Both the position numbers and the translations under genes were made by a program. The notes below the pieces were generated by a model. The model was not told the origin of the DNA. It saw only the letters and a list, made by a program, of their open reading frames with translations, and ran no database searches. Positions 16,295 to 27,213 of a DNA stretch of 39,542 bases are shown in pieces. This DNA comes from Planctomycetota bacterium. Lineage in GTDB: Bacteria; Planctomycetota; J132. Within the stretch, counting starts at the first letter, position 1, and each line of letters starts with the position of its first letter. Where the stretch lies: NCBI GenBank assembly GCA_003694635.1, contig RFKQ01000046.1, forward strand, positions 1-39,542. The letters run 5' to 3'.

Positions 16295-19200
16295 TTAGGA
16301 AAATTGAGCGCGCTTCAACATATAAAAATCTTTCTGCCACTCTGGAGGCAAAGTCCGAGCTAACTGCAAAATCAACTGCTTGGCAATCTTCTGATAGCGC
16401 TGCACCTTGGCAGGATCTTGCAAAGACTGAACCGCTAAACTAAGCAAATAAGCGCTGTCCACCAAAATCTCCTGATACTCAAGCCCCTGCGCCTTCTCAA
16501 GAAGTTGGCGCAAAATGTTCACCGCATCCTTCGCCTGACCGCTCAACCTGCGAATATTCGCAGTCAGCAGCAAAAGCTCACAAAGAAATTTATCCTGCTC
16601 CTGCAAATGAGGTAGGATCGGCTGCAATACCTCCTCGCTCTTAATGGGATCCTTGGCCTCTGCATAGGTCTTTGCCAAAAACAATTGGGACTGAAGATAA
16701 GCAAACTCCATCTCCAAACTCTTAAACTCCTCAATGGACATCCGATACACCTTCTCCGCCAAAGCTAAATTCCCCTGCCGGCCCAAAAGCAACCCCTGAT
16801 AGCGAGCACCTAGCGCAAAAAGAGAGCGATAACCGCTCTTCTTCGCAAGCTCTAAGCCCTCTTTTAAAACTGCCTGCGCCTCGGAAAAGCGCCCGATATC
16901 CGTATAAAACCACCCCAACCGGACCAAAGTTAAACCATAAAGACGCAAATCCCCCGCCGCCTGAGCAAATTCCCTCGCAGATTCCAACATCCCCTTCGCC
17001 TCATCATATCTCCCCCTCGCTTTGGCAAAAATACCAAAAATACACGAACTCTTCGCCAACAACAACTCATCATCCATCTCCTCCGCCAACGAATAGCTCT
17101 CCAACGCTAACTGATACCCCTCCTTAATTCTTCCAAGCGTCCAATAAAGCTCGCCCTGATTGTACCTCACCAAAACAGAAGCCTTCTGGTCCCCAATTTT
17201 AGAAAAAATCTCCCGCGCCCGCTCCAACGCCTCCTGCGCCCTCTCATATTCCCCTCCATCCAAATACGCAAGCGAAATATTGGACATGGCCGCGCCCTGA
17301 GCCTGCTGATTGCCCACCCGCTGCGCAATCTCAAAACACCTCTCAAAATACTCCCTCGCTCCCTTCCAATTCCCTAAACTTAACTCCACAATCCCCCGAG
17401 CATTGTAGACGCCAATAAGATCCGCACTCCTCTCATTGGTCGTCAAAATCTGAATGGCCTCCTCTAAATCCTCCGAAGCTTGTGCCAATTTAGCCTGGCG
17501 AAGAAAAATTTGACCGCGGGTCCCTAAACAAACCCCTCTCTCCGGCGCGCCTAAATTGCGAATCTGACTCAGCGTCTGATCGATCAGTTCCAACGCCCGA
17601 TCCAACTCCCCTTTGTTCATGTAAAGATGAGCTATTTTGCGTGTCAACTGCACCCGGGTAAGCTTGTTTAGCTTGGCCGGCCCGTCCAACACCGCCTGAA
17701 GGCGCTGAATCCCCTTATCGTACTCACGCATAAACTCGTAAAGCGCCGCAATCGTAAGATTGGCCTGCGTCTTCTTCCGAATGTCCGCCGGGCCAAGATA
17801 AGGAACCACCATCTCCAACAACTGCAGCGCCTCGGGAATAGCGTAAGAATTCTTCAAAATCTCCGCCGCGCGAAAACCATACTCCAAACCCTTCTCCCGA
17901 TCCCCCGCCTTTAAATAATGGTGAGCAATCTCCGGCAAGTACTGCTCCAAACTATCCCTGTAATACTCCTCCAAAATCTCCCCCGCACGACGGTGAAGTT
18001 TTAATAACAACTCCCCATCAATGCTATTGTAAATCGCCTCCTGCACAGAGGTGTGGAAGAAACTGTAGCTGACCTCCTCGTCTTCGATATGTCGCTTGAC
18101 AATCTGACGCTTTTCCAAATCCCGTAATGTGTCCAAAATCTTGCGAATGTCCTGCTTGAGATAACGGGCCAATAAGTCCGGATCCACCGCCTTGCCCAAA
18201 ATGGATAGCGTCTGCAAAAGAAGACGACTGTACGCATCCAAACGCTGAAGACGACTGAGCAGAATATCCGACAGCGTCTTGGGAATGCGCAAGGTATCCA
18301 AGTTCTCCGGAAATTCCCACTCCCCCGCCTCTCGCCAAATTTGCTTCGTCTCAACCAGAGACTTTAAAAGCTCCTCTAAAAATAAAGGATTGCCCTTCGC
18401 CTCCGCCTGAATCCTCTCCTGAAAAATCGTAGGCAGATTCCTCGTCCCAAACATCGAAAATAAAAGCTCCTGCATCGCCCCCTCATCCAAAGGCATCAAC
18501 TCAATCTTCTGCAAATACTCCCTCCCCCGCTCCAAAAAACCCTCCAACGGCGTCCCCCCAATCTCTCCACTCCGATAACAACCAAGCAATAAAATATGCG
18601 GCGGCGAAGAAGAAGATAACTCCTGATAGACAAGATTTCCAAGATAACCTAACGCTTTGATCGTAAGCTCATCCGCCCACTGCAAATTGTCCACATAAAG
18701 CACAAAAGGCTGTGTGCGAGAAACCTCGATCAAAAAGCGAGAAATCCTCTCCAACATGCGCAAACGCGCCTCCGCCGGATTTAACTCCTCCTCCTGAGCG
18801 GAAAGCTCTTCCTCCGAAAAAGCCTCCGGAACAAACTTCCCAATCTCCTGTACATACTCCCTCACCCCCAAAAGCTCAGAGGGCGCCAGCGGAAGAATTT
18901 TGCGCAAAATCGACGATAACATCGTCTCCGACGAAGACTCCGGTGAGCAAAAAACCTCCACAAAATTCACTAGGTTTAACTGGACATAAGTGCGAAACTC
19001 CCGACAAAGTCGAGTCTTACCCACCCCAATATCCCCACCTAACAGCACAAAACTAAACGTAGCCCTGCTACTTTCCTCCTTATCTCCCCCTTTCTGACTT
19101 TCCCCCTTCTCCTCCAACCCCAACAACATGGCATCCAACCTCCGCACCGAATCCCTCTCCTCCTTCTGAGGATCCAACTGAGCAATGGCCTTGAATTTTT

Positions 19201-20136
19201 TAAAAATAATATCAAAAATAGCCCTGATCCCCCCCATCAGCTCGTTCCGTCCCACAAATTTGCCAGAAAGAATATAACTTTGAGCCGACTCGTCCGTGTC
19301 AATCGGAAACGCCTTCCCCATCAAATCGTTGATACTCCGGATAATATCCGCCGCACTCATAAACCGATCCGACGGATCCTTCTGCAACAGCTTGGAGACA
19401 ATCTTCTCCAAAGCCTCCGGTAAATTGGGCTTCACCTCCCGCAACAGCGGCGGATCCTCGTATAAATGCTTGAGAATAAGCGCCTTGTTCGACTTGGCTG
19501 CAAACGGAAGACGCCTGGTCAAAACAAAAAATATCACAATCCCAAAAGAATATAAATCCGCCCGGCGATCCACCGTCTCCCCCTTTAACTTCTCCGGAGC
19601 AATAAACTGCGGTGTGCCACGAATAGCCCCGTGCTTGTAATTCTCCCGATCAATAAGCCCAAAATCAATGATCTTGACAATATCACCACCACTGCTCTCA
19701 TCCTTGGCAATCAAGATATTGTCCGGCTTAATGTCTTGATGAACCAACCCCCTAGAATGTACGTAATCAAACCCTCGACAGCACTGGACAATCAAATCCA
19801 AAATGCTCTCCAAAGGCCGATCCTTGGTGCCTGTGTAAAAATCAATGCCCCGAACATACTCCGAGGTAAAATAATTCTCGTTGGTGCCCTGAATCACACC
19901 ATAATCATAAGCAAGAGCAATATTTGGATGGCGAAGCTGGCTTAAAACCTCAAACTCGTGGCGTAAAATCTCAATAATGCTGCTCTTTCCACTCTGGGAA
20001 AGCACCTTTTTTAAGGCCAATTTCCGGTTCTGATTGTGCATATCCTCCACAAGCAAAACCGATCCCATCCCTCCCTCTCCAAGCTTCTTAAAGACCCGAT
20101 AGCGATTGTTGATGATTTCTGGTGTGGTGGATCCCA
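16295..20136 (-). CDS. PknK-like multidomain regulator: Ser/Thr kinase, AAA-type ATPase and TPR repeats
   Basis: About 1280 residues from the ATG at 20136, which has AAAGG about eight bases upstream; the TTG at 20143 is less likely. The kinase domain (~12-275) has GEGGMGSV, LALKK, HQDIKPDN, DFGL and FIAPEKL. The usual HRD arginine is Gln, so it is a non-RD kinase. The AAA_16/STAND-like ATPase region follows, with Walker A GGDIGVGKT and Walker B FVLYVDNLQWAD. The C-terminal ~550 residues are TPR repeats (for example GEYERAQEALERAREIFSKI). No membrane span or DNA-binding domain is evident. The kinase-ATPase-TPR order is known from PknK-type regulators. It probably senses a partner protein through the TPRs. 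Its downstream neighbour is an ABC exporter. Confidence 0.92.
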
Positions 20137-20190
20137 TAACCAAGGCCTTTCCACTCAGGGCCGAAAAATCAAATTGAAGAATCTGAACAA

Positions 20191-21795
20191 TTAAGGTGAT
20201 TTCCTCTTCTCATACAAAAGACGCTTCGATAAAAAATCCTCCCAAATGATCCTATGGCGCTGCAAAAGCGTCCCGCGAGCATACTCCAATGCCACCTGCG
20301 CTTTGTAGATATTGATTTTGGCCTGCAGCTCAAAAACCTCTGCTTGGCGGTGCTCCTCCTCAATCTTGATCACATTATGGCTGGTGGAACGCCCTACACG
20401 GAACATTTCCTTCTCCTTATCCAGCTTCCTCTTGGCGAACTTTGTGGACTTCTGGCGCGCCTTGTAAATTTTCTGAGCACTCAAAAGATTGCGCAACGCC
20501 ACCCGAATCTGAAGATAAATCTGGCGCTTCTGCAACAGCACCCCCAACCTCGCTTGCCTGGCCTGCAATTGAGCCTTCCGATACTCCGCTCTAGCTCCCT
20601 TCTGAAAAAGAGGATAGGAAAAATTTAACGCCGCCTGAAAACCATAAAAATCCAACGTCTCCATCTCCCGAAACGATTCGCCAATCGTCTCCCCCGCCCC
20701 GGTCCAAAAAATCCCCGCACTCAAATCCAACTGGGGAAGCAAATCATTCCCCGCCTTGGCTAAGTAAACCTCACTGCTCCGCAATTTTAGCTTGGCCTGC
20801 TCCAATTCAGGACGAAACTTCAAAGCCATCGCTAAATTCTTGCGAAGATCCAGCGGCGAAACCTCCATTTTCCGCCGAACTTTCGGCAAAATTAAACGCC
20901 GAAAACTCTGAAAATCCCTCAAAGGCATAATCAACTCCGCCAACCGATCCGAGGCATTCTTCCACGCATTCAATGCCTCCAATAACTCCGCCTCCCGCGT
21001 CGCCTCCGCCGACCTAAAACGCAACGTCTCCAACGGCGAAGTCTTGCCAACCCTCTCCTTCTCCATGGCAATCTTGGTAAGCTCCCTGGCCACCTTTAAA
21101 GACTTCTTCTTCAACTCCCACTGCTCCTTGGCAAGAACCACATCCCAAAACCGATTCTCCACCTCCTGCAAAATCTGATACAAACGAAGCCGAAACGCAA
21201 GAAACGAAATTTTCCTGTTGTTTCTCGCAATCAAAATCGGCGCCTCATTGGGAATTTTCCCCAACCCCTTCAACAAATTCTGACTAACCTGCAAAGAAAT
21301 CTGAGGAATATACTCGTCCTTTAATCCACTGGTTAAATCCACCTTGGTATAGCTATGAGCGTACGAAAAAACATAACTGGTTCCGGTGGTGAATCGCTGC
21401 TCTAGCGAAAAATTTAACGTTGCGGTGTGCTGCGTGTTGGGAGTGAATTTATCATTCGCCGGCGCCCCAAAAAAAGCCGCCGCCAAGGGACTAACATAAA
21501 ACGGATTTTCATTGTAAACATGCTCCACACTAGCCCGAAATACCGGCTCATACAAAACAGGATTTCCCCACCCCGCCACGGCCTTGTCCAATTCCGCATC
21601 CAAAATGCGCGGATTTAACGCCTCCATCTTCAACTCAAGATTGTGCCGCAAGGCCATAAGTATGCACTCCCGCAGTGCTAATCGCTGCACAGGAATAGGA
21701 AAAACCTCCCTTTTCTGAGCGTTTAACCACGACATAGGGACGATAACCATCAATCCGAAATAAACCGTTCTGAACTTTTTCCTCAACATCGCCAT
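20191..21795 (-). CDS. TolC-family outer-membrane efflux/secretion channel
   Basis: About 534 residues from the ATG at 21795; ATG 21789 is an equally plausible start, with AGGG at 9 bases. The N terminus LRKKFRTVYFGLMVIVPMSWLNA is a signal peptide. The mature part has the long alternating helices and strands of outer-membrane efflux proteins: LALRECILMALRHNLELK at the start, PQISLQVSQNLLKGLG, then helical segments such as FRPELEQAKLKLRSSEVYLAKAGNDLLPQLDL and a second copy of the strand region (FQAALNFSYPLFQKG). Such trimers form the outer-membrane exit duct of type I or RND pumps. No membrane-fusion protein or RND pump lies next to it. Two ABC exporters in the window could use it, but that is only positional. 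Confidence 0.9.
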   Translation of the reverse strand: MAMLRKKFRTVYFGLMVIVPMSWLNAQKREVFPIPVQRLALRECILMALRHNLELKMEALNPRILDAELDKAVAGWGNPVLYEPVFRASVEHVYNENPFYVSPLAAAFFGAPANDKFTPNTQHTATLNFSLEQRFTTGTSYVFSYAHSYTKVDLTSGLKDEYIPQISLQVSQNLLKGLGKIPNEAPILIARNNRKISFLAFRLRLYQILQEVENRFWDVVLAKEQWELKKKSLKVARELTKIAMEKERVGKTSPLETLRFRSAEATREAELLEALNAWKNASDRLAELIMPLRDFQSFRRLILPKVRRKMEVSPLDLRKNLAMALKFRPELEQAKLKLRSSEVYLAKAGNDLLPQLDLSAGIFWTGAGETIGESFREMETLDFYGFQAALNFSYPLFQKGARAEYRKAQLQARQARLGVLLQKRQIYLQIRVALRNLLSAQKIYKARQKSTKFAKRKLDKEKEMFRVGRSTSHNVIKIEEEHRQAEVFELQAKINIYKAQVALEYARGTLLQRHRIIWEDFLSKRLLYEKRKSP

Positions 21796-21855
21796 ATTCC
21801 CTATCCAAAGACGAAGAGAAACACAAAACAAAGCCCTGCTTAGATGAACCCAAAA

Positions 21856-23655
21856 TTACCGCTGCAAAAAATGACTCATCTCCTTGTCATAAAAATCCAC
21901 CAAATCCCTTCTAGAAATAATCCCTATCATCCTCTCCGGCCTCTCCTCGTCCACAATCAATACCTCCTCCAATTGCAAATGAATAAATAACTTTATCACC
22001 TCAAAAATACTCTGAGAAGGTACCACCGTCTTCGGATGATCCATAATATCCTGAGCAACAATAATCGACTCCAAACTCTTCTCCTCCCGGATAATCCTGC
22101 GCAAAACAGCACTCTCCACCACTCCTAAACACCTCCCCTCTTCATCTATCACCGGAAATGCCACCTGATCCGATGCCGTAAAAACATCGATCATCTCCCG
22201 AAGCGAAGTAGAAGGAGAAAAAAACTTCACCTCCCTAGGACAGGACTGCAAATAATCCTGGATGGAGAGCTTTTTTAAAATATCTTCCATAAACTCTCCC
22301 GTATGAATGGGGCTGTCTAAATGATTGGCGCGTTGAGAATCATATACCGTGGCCTTTCGAAATAAAAGAAAACTAATAATACATACCCAAATCGAAGGCA
22401 CAAGAAGAGAATAATTGCCCGTGATCTCACTGACCATCACCACCGTCGATAAAGGAGTGTTCGCCGCGGTGGAAAAAAAACCAGCCATCCCTACGAGTAC
22501 GTAAGAGCGAGGATCGTAAATAATATCACCAAAAATATGTTGCAATGCTAGCCCAATCCCCCCACCTATCGTCCCCCCAATGACAATACTTGGGCCAAAA
22601 ATCCCCGCACTCCCTCCTGAGCCAATCGTAAAGGACGTGGAAAACATTTTCAGAAAACCAAACAAAAATAAAAACCACATATCCGAAGGTTGCAAAGAAT
22701 CAAACGCTTTTTGTAGCATTTGATAGCTCGTTGCCACAGTCTCAGGGACAAAGTAAGCTATCACTCCCGCCAAAAATCCACCCAAACCTACCCGCAAATA
22801 CTTGGGAATAGCTAGCCGCTGAAAAAAAGACTTGGTGTACTCAAAAATATTTACAAATAGGAAGGCAGCACAGGAAATCCCAACCGCCAAAATAAGATAA
22901 GGAATCAACTCCAAAGGATGGACAAATTTCATCACCGGCGTGGTAAACAAAGAAGACCAGTGAAACCGAATGGTAAAAATAGAATAAGCCATCACAGAAG
23001 AAATAATCACAGGCACCAAAATCTCATATTCAAACTCCATCTCCCGATAAAGAACCTCAGAAGCAAAAAGAGCTCCCGCTAAAGGTGAGTGAAATACGGC
23101 CCCAATGCCGGCCCCCACCCCCGACATCAACAGAACTCGCCTCTCCCGAGGGGATAGACGCAATATCTCCGCCAGCGTGGAACCAATCCCCGCCCCAATC
23201 TGCGCAATCGGCCCCTCTTTTCCACCAGAGCCCCCCGTACCTATGATAAGCGAGGATGTGATCGCTTTCACAAGAGGAACCCGAACCGGAATCCTTCCCT
23301 CATGAGAATGGTAAGCCGCAATCGCTGCCTCTGTGCCATGCCCCTCCGCTGTGGGAGCAAAACGATACACAATCCAACCACTTATCAAACCCCCAAGAGC
23401 AGGAACTATGAAAAATAACCACCGTATCGTCGAATTTGATTCCCTGTGAAAAACAGGACTCTGACCAGAAGGAGGCATATCGGAATAGTGAATGAGACTC
23501 TCCAAAGCAAGATACTTTACACTATCCAACAAAATATAAAAAAGAATAGACGCAAGCCCCAACAATACACCCAAAACCATCGCCAACAAAAGAACTTTTC
23601 CAAAATAGTAATCCCGCTCAAATTGGGAAAGCTTCTTGAGTATCTTTATGTTCAC
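21856..23655 (-). CDS. ClC-family chloride channel/antiporter with C-terminal CBS pair
   Basis: The protein has 599 residues. Residues ~15-440 are the ClC membrane core. It includes GTGGSGGKEGPIAQIGAG (140-156), with the gating-type glutamate and Lys in place of the more usual Arg, and GSGGSAGIFGPSIVIGG (~345-362). ClC proteins move chloride, or exchange it for protons, as homodimers. Residues ~455-599 form two CBS modules (YLQSCPREVKFFSPSTSLREM...; VAQDIMDHPKTVVPSQSIFEV...), which in the family bind adenine nucleotides and regulate gating. The start is GTG at 23655 with only a distant GAGG. It is close behind the ABC permease gene and may be in the same transcript. Channel versus antiporter mode cannot be assigned with confidence. 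Confidence 0.93.
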   Translation of the reverse strand: MNIKILKKLSQFERDYYFGKVLLLAMVLGVLLGLASILFYILLDSVKYLALESLIHYSDMPPSGQSPVFHRESNSTIRWLFFIVPALGGLISGWIVYRFAPTAEGHGTEAAIAAYHSHEGRIPVRVPLVKAITSSLIIGTGGSGGKEGPIAQIGAGIGSTLAEILRLSPRERRVLLMSGVGAGIGAVFHSPLAGALFASEVLYREMEFEYEILVPVIISSVMAYSIFTIRFHWSSLFTTPVMKFVHPLELIPYLILAVGISCAAFLFVNIFEYTKSFFQRLAIPKYLRVGLGGFLAGVIAYFVPETVATSYQMLQKAFDSLQPSDMWFLFLFGFLKMFSTSFTIGSGGSAGIFGPSIVIGGTIGGGIGLALQHIFGDIIYDPRSYVLVGMAGFFSTAANTPLSTVVMVSEITGNYSLLVPSIWVCIISFLLFRKATVYDSQRANHLDSPIHTGEFMEDILKKLSIQDYLQSCPREVKFFSPSTSLREMIDVFTASDQVAFPVIDEEGRCLGVVESAVLRRIIREEKSLESIIVAQDIMDHPKTVVPSQSIFEVIKLFIHLQLEEVLIVDEERPERMIGIISRRDLVDFYDKEMSHFLQR

Positions 23656-23700
23656 TGCAACTTTTTAACCTCAATCTAATAATAAACCATTCATCCAACC

Positions 23701-24993
23701 TTATAAATCCCGTCGCAGCCAGTATAAAATTTCCTTCCATGAAGGCTTCCGACCATAGAGCAATACCCCCACACGAAATAACCTAGAACAGACCTTTATC
23801 GAAAGCCAAGTGGCCAAAACCAAAAGTAAAATGCTAATGGGAATGTCCAACCAATCCACCCTCTCCGTCGAAAGACGCATCATCATACACACCGGAGAAG
23901 TTACCGGAAGATAGGAAAAAAACCTCGCTAAAAAACCATTGGGAGCGTCCAAAATCACAGAAAAAAAGAAAATGGGAATAATGCATACCATCGACCAAAA
24001 CATTGCAAATTGATGGCTTTCATGAAAACGCCTCCCCAAAGCTCCAAAACCCGTGCTTAAACTCCCTAGCAAAGCTATCCCTAAAAGAAAATAAACAATA
24101 CCTCCCACAAATACTTTCCACGAAAGCGGAATAAAAGGGAGCAAAAACGTTATTGGCCAAAAGCAAATCAACATCCAAACGAAAAACTGCAACAGCCCAG
24201 CCCCCCCCAATCCAATGATCTTTCCAATAAATAACTCCTGAGAAGAAACCGAGGACAATAAAATCTCCATAATTCGATTTTCCTTCTCCTCGGACATTCC
24301 CTGAATTAAATAGGCACTTGTGGTCAAAATCGAAAACATTAAAAGAAACGCAAAAAAATAAGGCACCACCACCTTAGAAAGATCCTTCAGAAAATGAGTC
24401 TTCCGATACTCTCCCTCCCTGTCCCGAACAAACTCAACTGTATGCATGGGCTTTTGCAACCTTTTCTGCAAAGCCGCATCCACCCGCTTGTAGGAAAGAC
24501 TAGCCACCAATAGCCTTCTGAGAAAAAGCTCAAAACCGCCCAACCTTCCAATGGGAGACTTGCTCTTCTGATAAAGCTCCACCTCCCCTTTTTCCAGATA
24601 GTTTTTGGGGATAAGATAAACCCCATCTACCTCGCCTTTTTCCAAAGCCCCTAAAGCCTCTTCCTTGGAAGAATAAGCCCTAAGCTCAATCCGACCAATA
24701 AACTTCTCCCTGTCCTGGTTCTCCCCCATGAGATAGGAATAAAAATCCGCCCGATTTCCCTTAAATTCCTCCGCCAACTTCCCCGCAAGCTCCAAACGCA
24801 AAACACCCGCATAATCCACCACCCCCATTTTCTTGCTCTCAAGCGTCTTCTGCAAAGACAACCAATTCGGAATCAGAGCAATCAAGCCAATCACCAAGAA
24901 AAAAAGAGGAATCCCAAAAGTAGCTATAATATATCCTCTGCGCTTGACCGTAACGATGAATTCCCTTTTGGATATAATTTTAATCTTGCTCAT
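23701..24993 (-). CDS. ABC-2 type permease, NatB-like
   Basis: I take the ATG at 24993 (MSKIKIISKREF) because GGGAGG lies five bases upstream; the track's start at 25020 is unsupported. The ~430-residue protein has one N-terminal span, a ~150-residue extracytoplasmic domain (KKMGVVDYAGVLRLELAG...), then about five spans at the C terminus. This is the typical ABC-2 layout of NatB/CcmB-like exporters. The segment VPYFFAFLLMFSILTTSAYLIQGMSEEKENRIMEILLSS is characteristic of the family. The gene overlaps the ATPase gene by 14 bases, so the pair is translationally coupled. NatAB exports sodium in Bacillus; the substrate here is unknown. Confidence 0.92.
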   Translation of the reverse strand: MSKIKIISKREFIVTVKRRGYIIATFGIPLFFLVIGLIALIPNWLSLQKTLESKKMGVVDYAGVLRLELAGKLAEEFKGNRADFYSYLMGENQDREKFIGRIELRAYSSKEEALGALEKGEVDGVYLIPKNYLEKGEVELYQKSKSPIGRLGGFELFLRRLLVASLSYKRVDAALQKRLQKPMHTVEFVRDREGEYRKTHFLKDLSKVVVPYFFAFLLMFSILTTSAYLIQGMSEEKENRIMEILLSSVSSQELFIGKIIGLGGAGLLQFFVWMLICFWPITFLLPFIPLSWKVFVGGIVYFLLGIALLGSLSTGFGALGRRFHESHQFAMFWSMVCIIPIFFFSVILDAPNGFLARFFSYLPVTSPVCMMMRLSTERVDWLDIPISILLLVLATWLSIKVCSRLFRVGVLLYGRKPSWKEILYWLRRDL

Positions 24994-25936
24994 CTCTACC
25001 TCCCTTCTGAGAATCATCATTATTTAAACCAGCCCGATCGTTCTGAGATTGGGAGACAAGCTGAATGAAAATATCCTCCAGTGGTGTGCGAAACACTTCA
25101 AAATACTTCACCTCCCCCTTGCTCAGAAGATCCTGCAAAAATTTTTTCGCCTCCACCCCTTTCTCTAAAATCACCCGAAATCGCTTGCCCTCAGAAATGG
25201 GCTCCACAGACTGAACATAATCCAATTGCCCCAAATCCAGCGAGGTCTCCACTAGCACCAAATTGGAGTCCTGATTGCTGCGCACCTCCTCTAAACTTCC
25301 ATAGAGCACCTGCTTGCCCTGATGAATCATCAGTACCCGATCGCAAAGCTCCTCCACCAAATTCATCTGATGGGTGGATAAAATCACCGAACAACCCTCT
25401 TGGTGAAGCTGGCGAATGACATTTTTCACCAAACGTATATTGACCGGATCCAAACCGCTCAACGGCTCATCCAAAATCAATACCTTCGGACGATTTAATA
25501 AAGCCACAATCAATTGCACCTTCTGCTGCATCCCCTTGGAAAGCTGTTCAATCGGTGCATCAGCCCTCGAGGCAAGCTCCAACTTCTCCAACCACTCCAA
25601 GCTTACCTGCCTCGCCTGCGCAGCCTCCATCCCCTTCAATTGCCCCAGATAGGTGAGCACGTCGAGCACCTTCTGCTTTAGGTAAAGTCCCCTCTCTTCA
25701 GGAAGATAGCCAATTTTATTTTTATCCTCCGGCGTCAGGGGCTTGCCAAACGCCACAATCTCACCCCGATCCGGATAAAAAATCCCCATAATCATTCGAA
25801 GTAAAGTCGTCTTCCCCGCCCCATTTGGCCCTAAAAGACCCAAGATTTCCTGCTCCTTCAAAGAAAAACTTACATCCGAAACCGCCAACTTTTCATGATA
25901 GGACTTGCTCACCTCAATCACTTCGATTACACTCAT
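24980..25936 (-). CDS. ABC transporter ATP-binding subunit, NatA-like
   Basis: The protein has 318 residues. Walker A is GPNGAGKTT, the Q-loop region is IGYLPEERGLY, the signature is LSKGMQQK, Walker B is VLILDEPLSGLD, and the switch histidine is in STHQM. The ~80-residue C-terminal extension after the nucleotide-binding domain (SVEPISEGKRFRVILEKG... TPLEDIFIQLV) is the DUF4162-like tail common in NatA-type exporter ATPases. The acidic/polar last residues (NDDSQKGGRDEQD) overlap the permease start. With the downstream permease it forms a complete exporter of two ATPase and two permease subunits. Substrate is unknown. Confidence 0.94.
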   Translation of the reverse strand: MSVIEVIEVSKSYHEKLAVSDVSFSLKEQEILGLLGPNGAGKTTLLRMIMGIFYPDRGEIVAFGKPLTPEDKNKIGYLPEERGLYLKQKVLDVLTYLGQLKGMEAAQARQVSLEWLEKLELASRADAPIEQLSKGMQQKVQLIVALLNRPKVLILDEPLSGLDPVNIRLVKNVIRQLHQEGCSVILSTHQMNLVEELCDRVLMIHQGKQVLYGSLEEVRSNQDSNLVLVETSLDLGQLDYVQSVEPISEGKRFRVILEKGVEAKKFLQDLLSKGEVKYFEVFRTPLEDIFIQLVSQSQNDRAGLNNDDSQKGGRDEQD

Positions 25937-25969
25937 TTGAACACCTATTCCTCTTGCATCTTTCAGTTT

Positions 25970-27142
25970 TTAATCGCTGTTCCCGAAAAAATACGTAAAC
26001 ACCAACGGCAAACGCCTGCGCCAAGCCCGCTCCGAATGGGTGGCATCCTTATCAATGTAAAGCCGTACATCATATCCCTTCTCCTTCAGACAATGCGCCA
26101 CCTTGCTCACCGTAATAATGGGCCGATGACGATAAGGACTCTCCCTCGTGCCCATATCCAACCAAATCTTAAGCGGACGTGGCGGAGATGTATCCGATGA
26201 AATCAAATCAAAGGTGTAATAATTCGCCCACCAAAACGACGGAGAAAGAGCCCCAATCAACCGATAACGCTCCGGATAGCGCCACCCCAAATGAAAAGCA
26301 GCCAACCCACCCAAAGAAGAACCCATCACCCCCCGATGCTCCGCTTGAGCTAAAACCCGATAGCGCCCCAAAAGTGCGGGCTCAATCTCCTCCCGAATCA
26401 CCCGCTCCAACAAATCCAATTTTCCCCCAGAACCCAATTTTTCATCGTAGATGGGAGTGAAAAATCGATCCCGCTGATTGGCGTGGTGGATTCCTACAAT
26501 AAAAAAGGGGCGAATCTTACCCTCATTGTAGAGCTGATCGTGGATTTTGTCCGCCGCCCATTCCTGACCTTGAAAAGCAATCGAAGCATCAAAAAGATTC
26601 TGGCCATCAAACATATAAACCACCGGATAAAATCTCCCCGGATGCTGTTCATAATCGGGCGGAATATGAACCTGCACCAATCTATTCTCCCCCAAGATAT
26701 TTTTGCCAAACCAACCCAAATCCACCACATGCTCATCCTTGGTGGAGGGACGTGCACGGGCCCCGTTTTTCGCAAAGCGCTCTACCTGAACAGAAACCGT
26801 GGCTGGCTCCTTGACCACCAAAGCCCTATCCTCAATATCATAACCAAAACGATCCACTTCCACCGTCGACCAAGACCCCTGAGTAACCTTAAAAAAAATC
26901 AAACTTCCCTTCAAAAACATCGCCTCCCGAACATAAAGATTGGGCTGCACCCGCTTCAACAAAAGTCCCTTTGGCTCCCAATACCCTAGTGGAGGGCCGC
27001 TTCCAGCCAACCAAACCCCTTTTTGATGATCTGTATCTTGAGGAGTGGTAATCTCGAAACGAATGGGGACCAAAATCTTAGACTCTACCGCTTCTAAATT
27101 GGTATTTTGAAAAATAGAAGGTGAATTCTTTGACTCTTCCAT
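25970..27142 (-). CDS. Enterochelin-esterase-like alpha/beta hydrolase with N-terminal starch-binding-like domain
   Basis: About 390 residues from ATG 27142; TTG 27151 is the longer alternative and neither has a strong Shine-Dalgarno. Residues ~15-120 look like a CBM20/CBM48-type beta-sandwich (VPIRFEITTPQDTDHQKGVWLAGSGPPLGYWEP...). Residues ~125-390 are an esterase D/Fes-like hydrolase: VQVHIPPDYEQHPGRFYPVVYMFDGQNLFD, nucleophile motif MGSSLGG, acid in WLDMGTRE and histidine in KDATHSERAW. No clear signal peptide is present, so it is probably cytoplasmic unless export is unusual. The family includes ferric-siderophore esterases and carbohydrate esterases; the sugar-binding-like N domain favours a glycan or storage-carbohydrate substrate, but this is inference. 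Confidence 0.85.
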   Translation of the reverse strand: MEESKNSPSIFQNTNLEAVESKILVPIRFEITTPQDTDHQKGVWLAGSGPPLGYWEPKGLLLKRVQPNLYVREAMFLKGSLIFFKVTQGSWSTVEVDRFGYDIEDRALVVKEPATVSVQVERFAKNGARARPSTKDEHVVDLGWFGKNILGENRLVQVHIPPDYEQHPGRFYPVVYMFDGQNLFDASIAFQGQEWAADKIHDQLYNEGKIRPFFIVGIHHANQRDRFFTPIYDEKLGSGGKLDLLERVIREEIEPALLGRYRVLAQAEHRGVMGSSLGGLAAFHLGWRYPERYRLIGALSPSFWWANYYTFDLISSDTSPPRPLKIWLDMGTRESPYRHRPIITVSKVAHCLKEKGYDVRLYIDKDATHSERAWRRRLPLVFTYFFGNSD

Positions 27143-27213
27143 CTTAACCAAACATCGACTTAAAAATTTTTTCGCGTCAGCTTGGAAATAAATCGCTTTC
27201 CAACAAACAAAAC

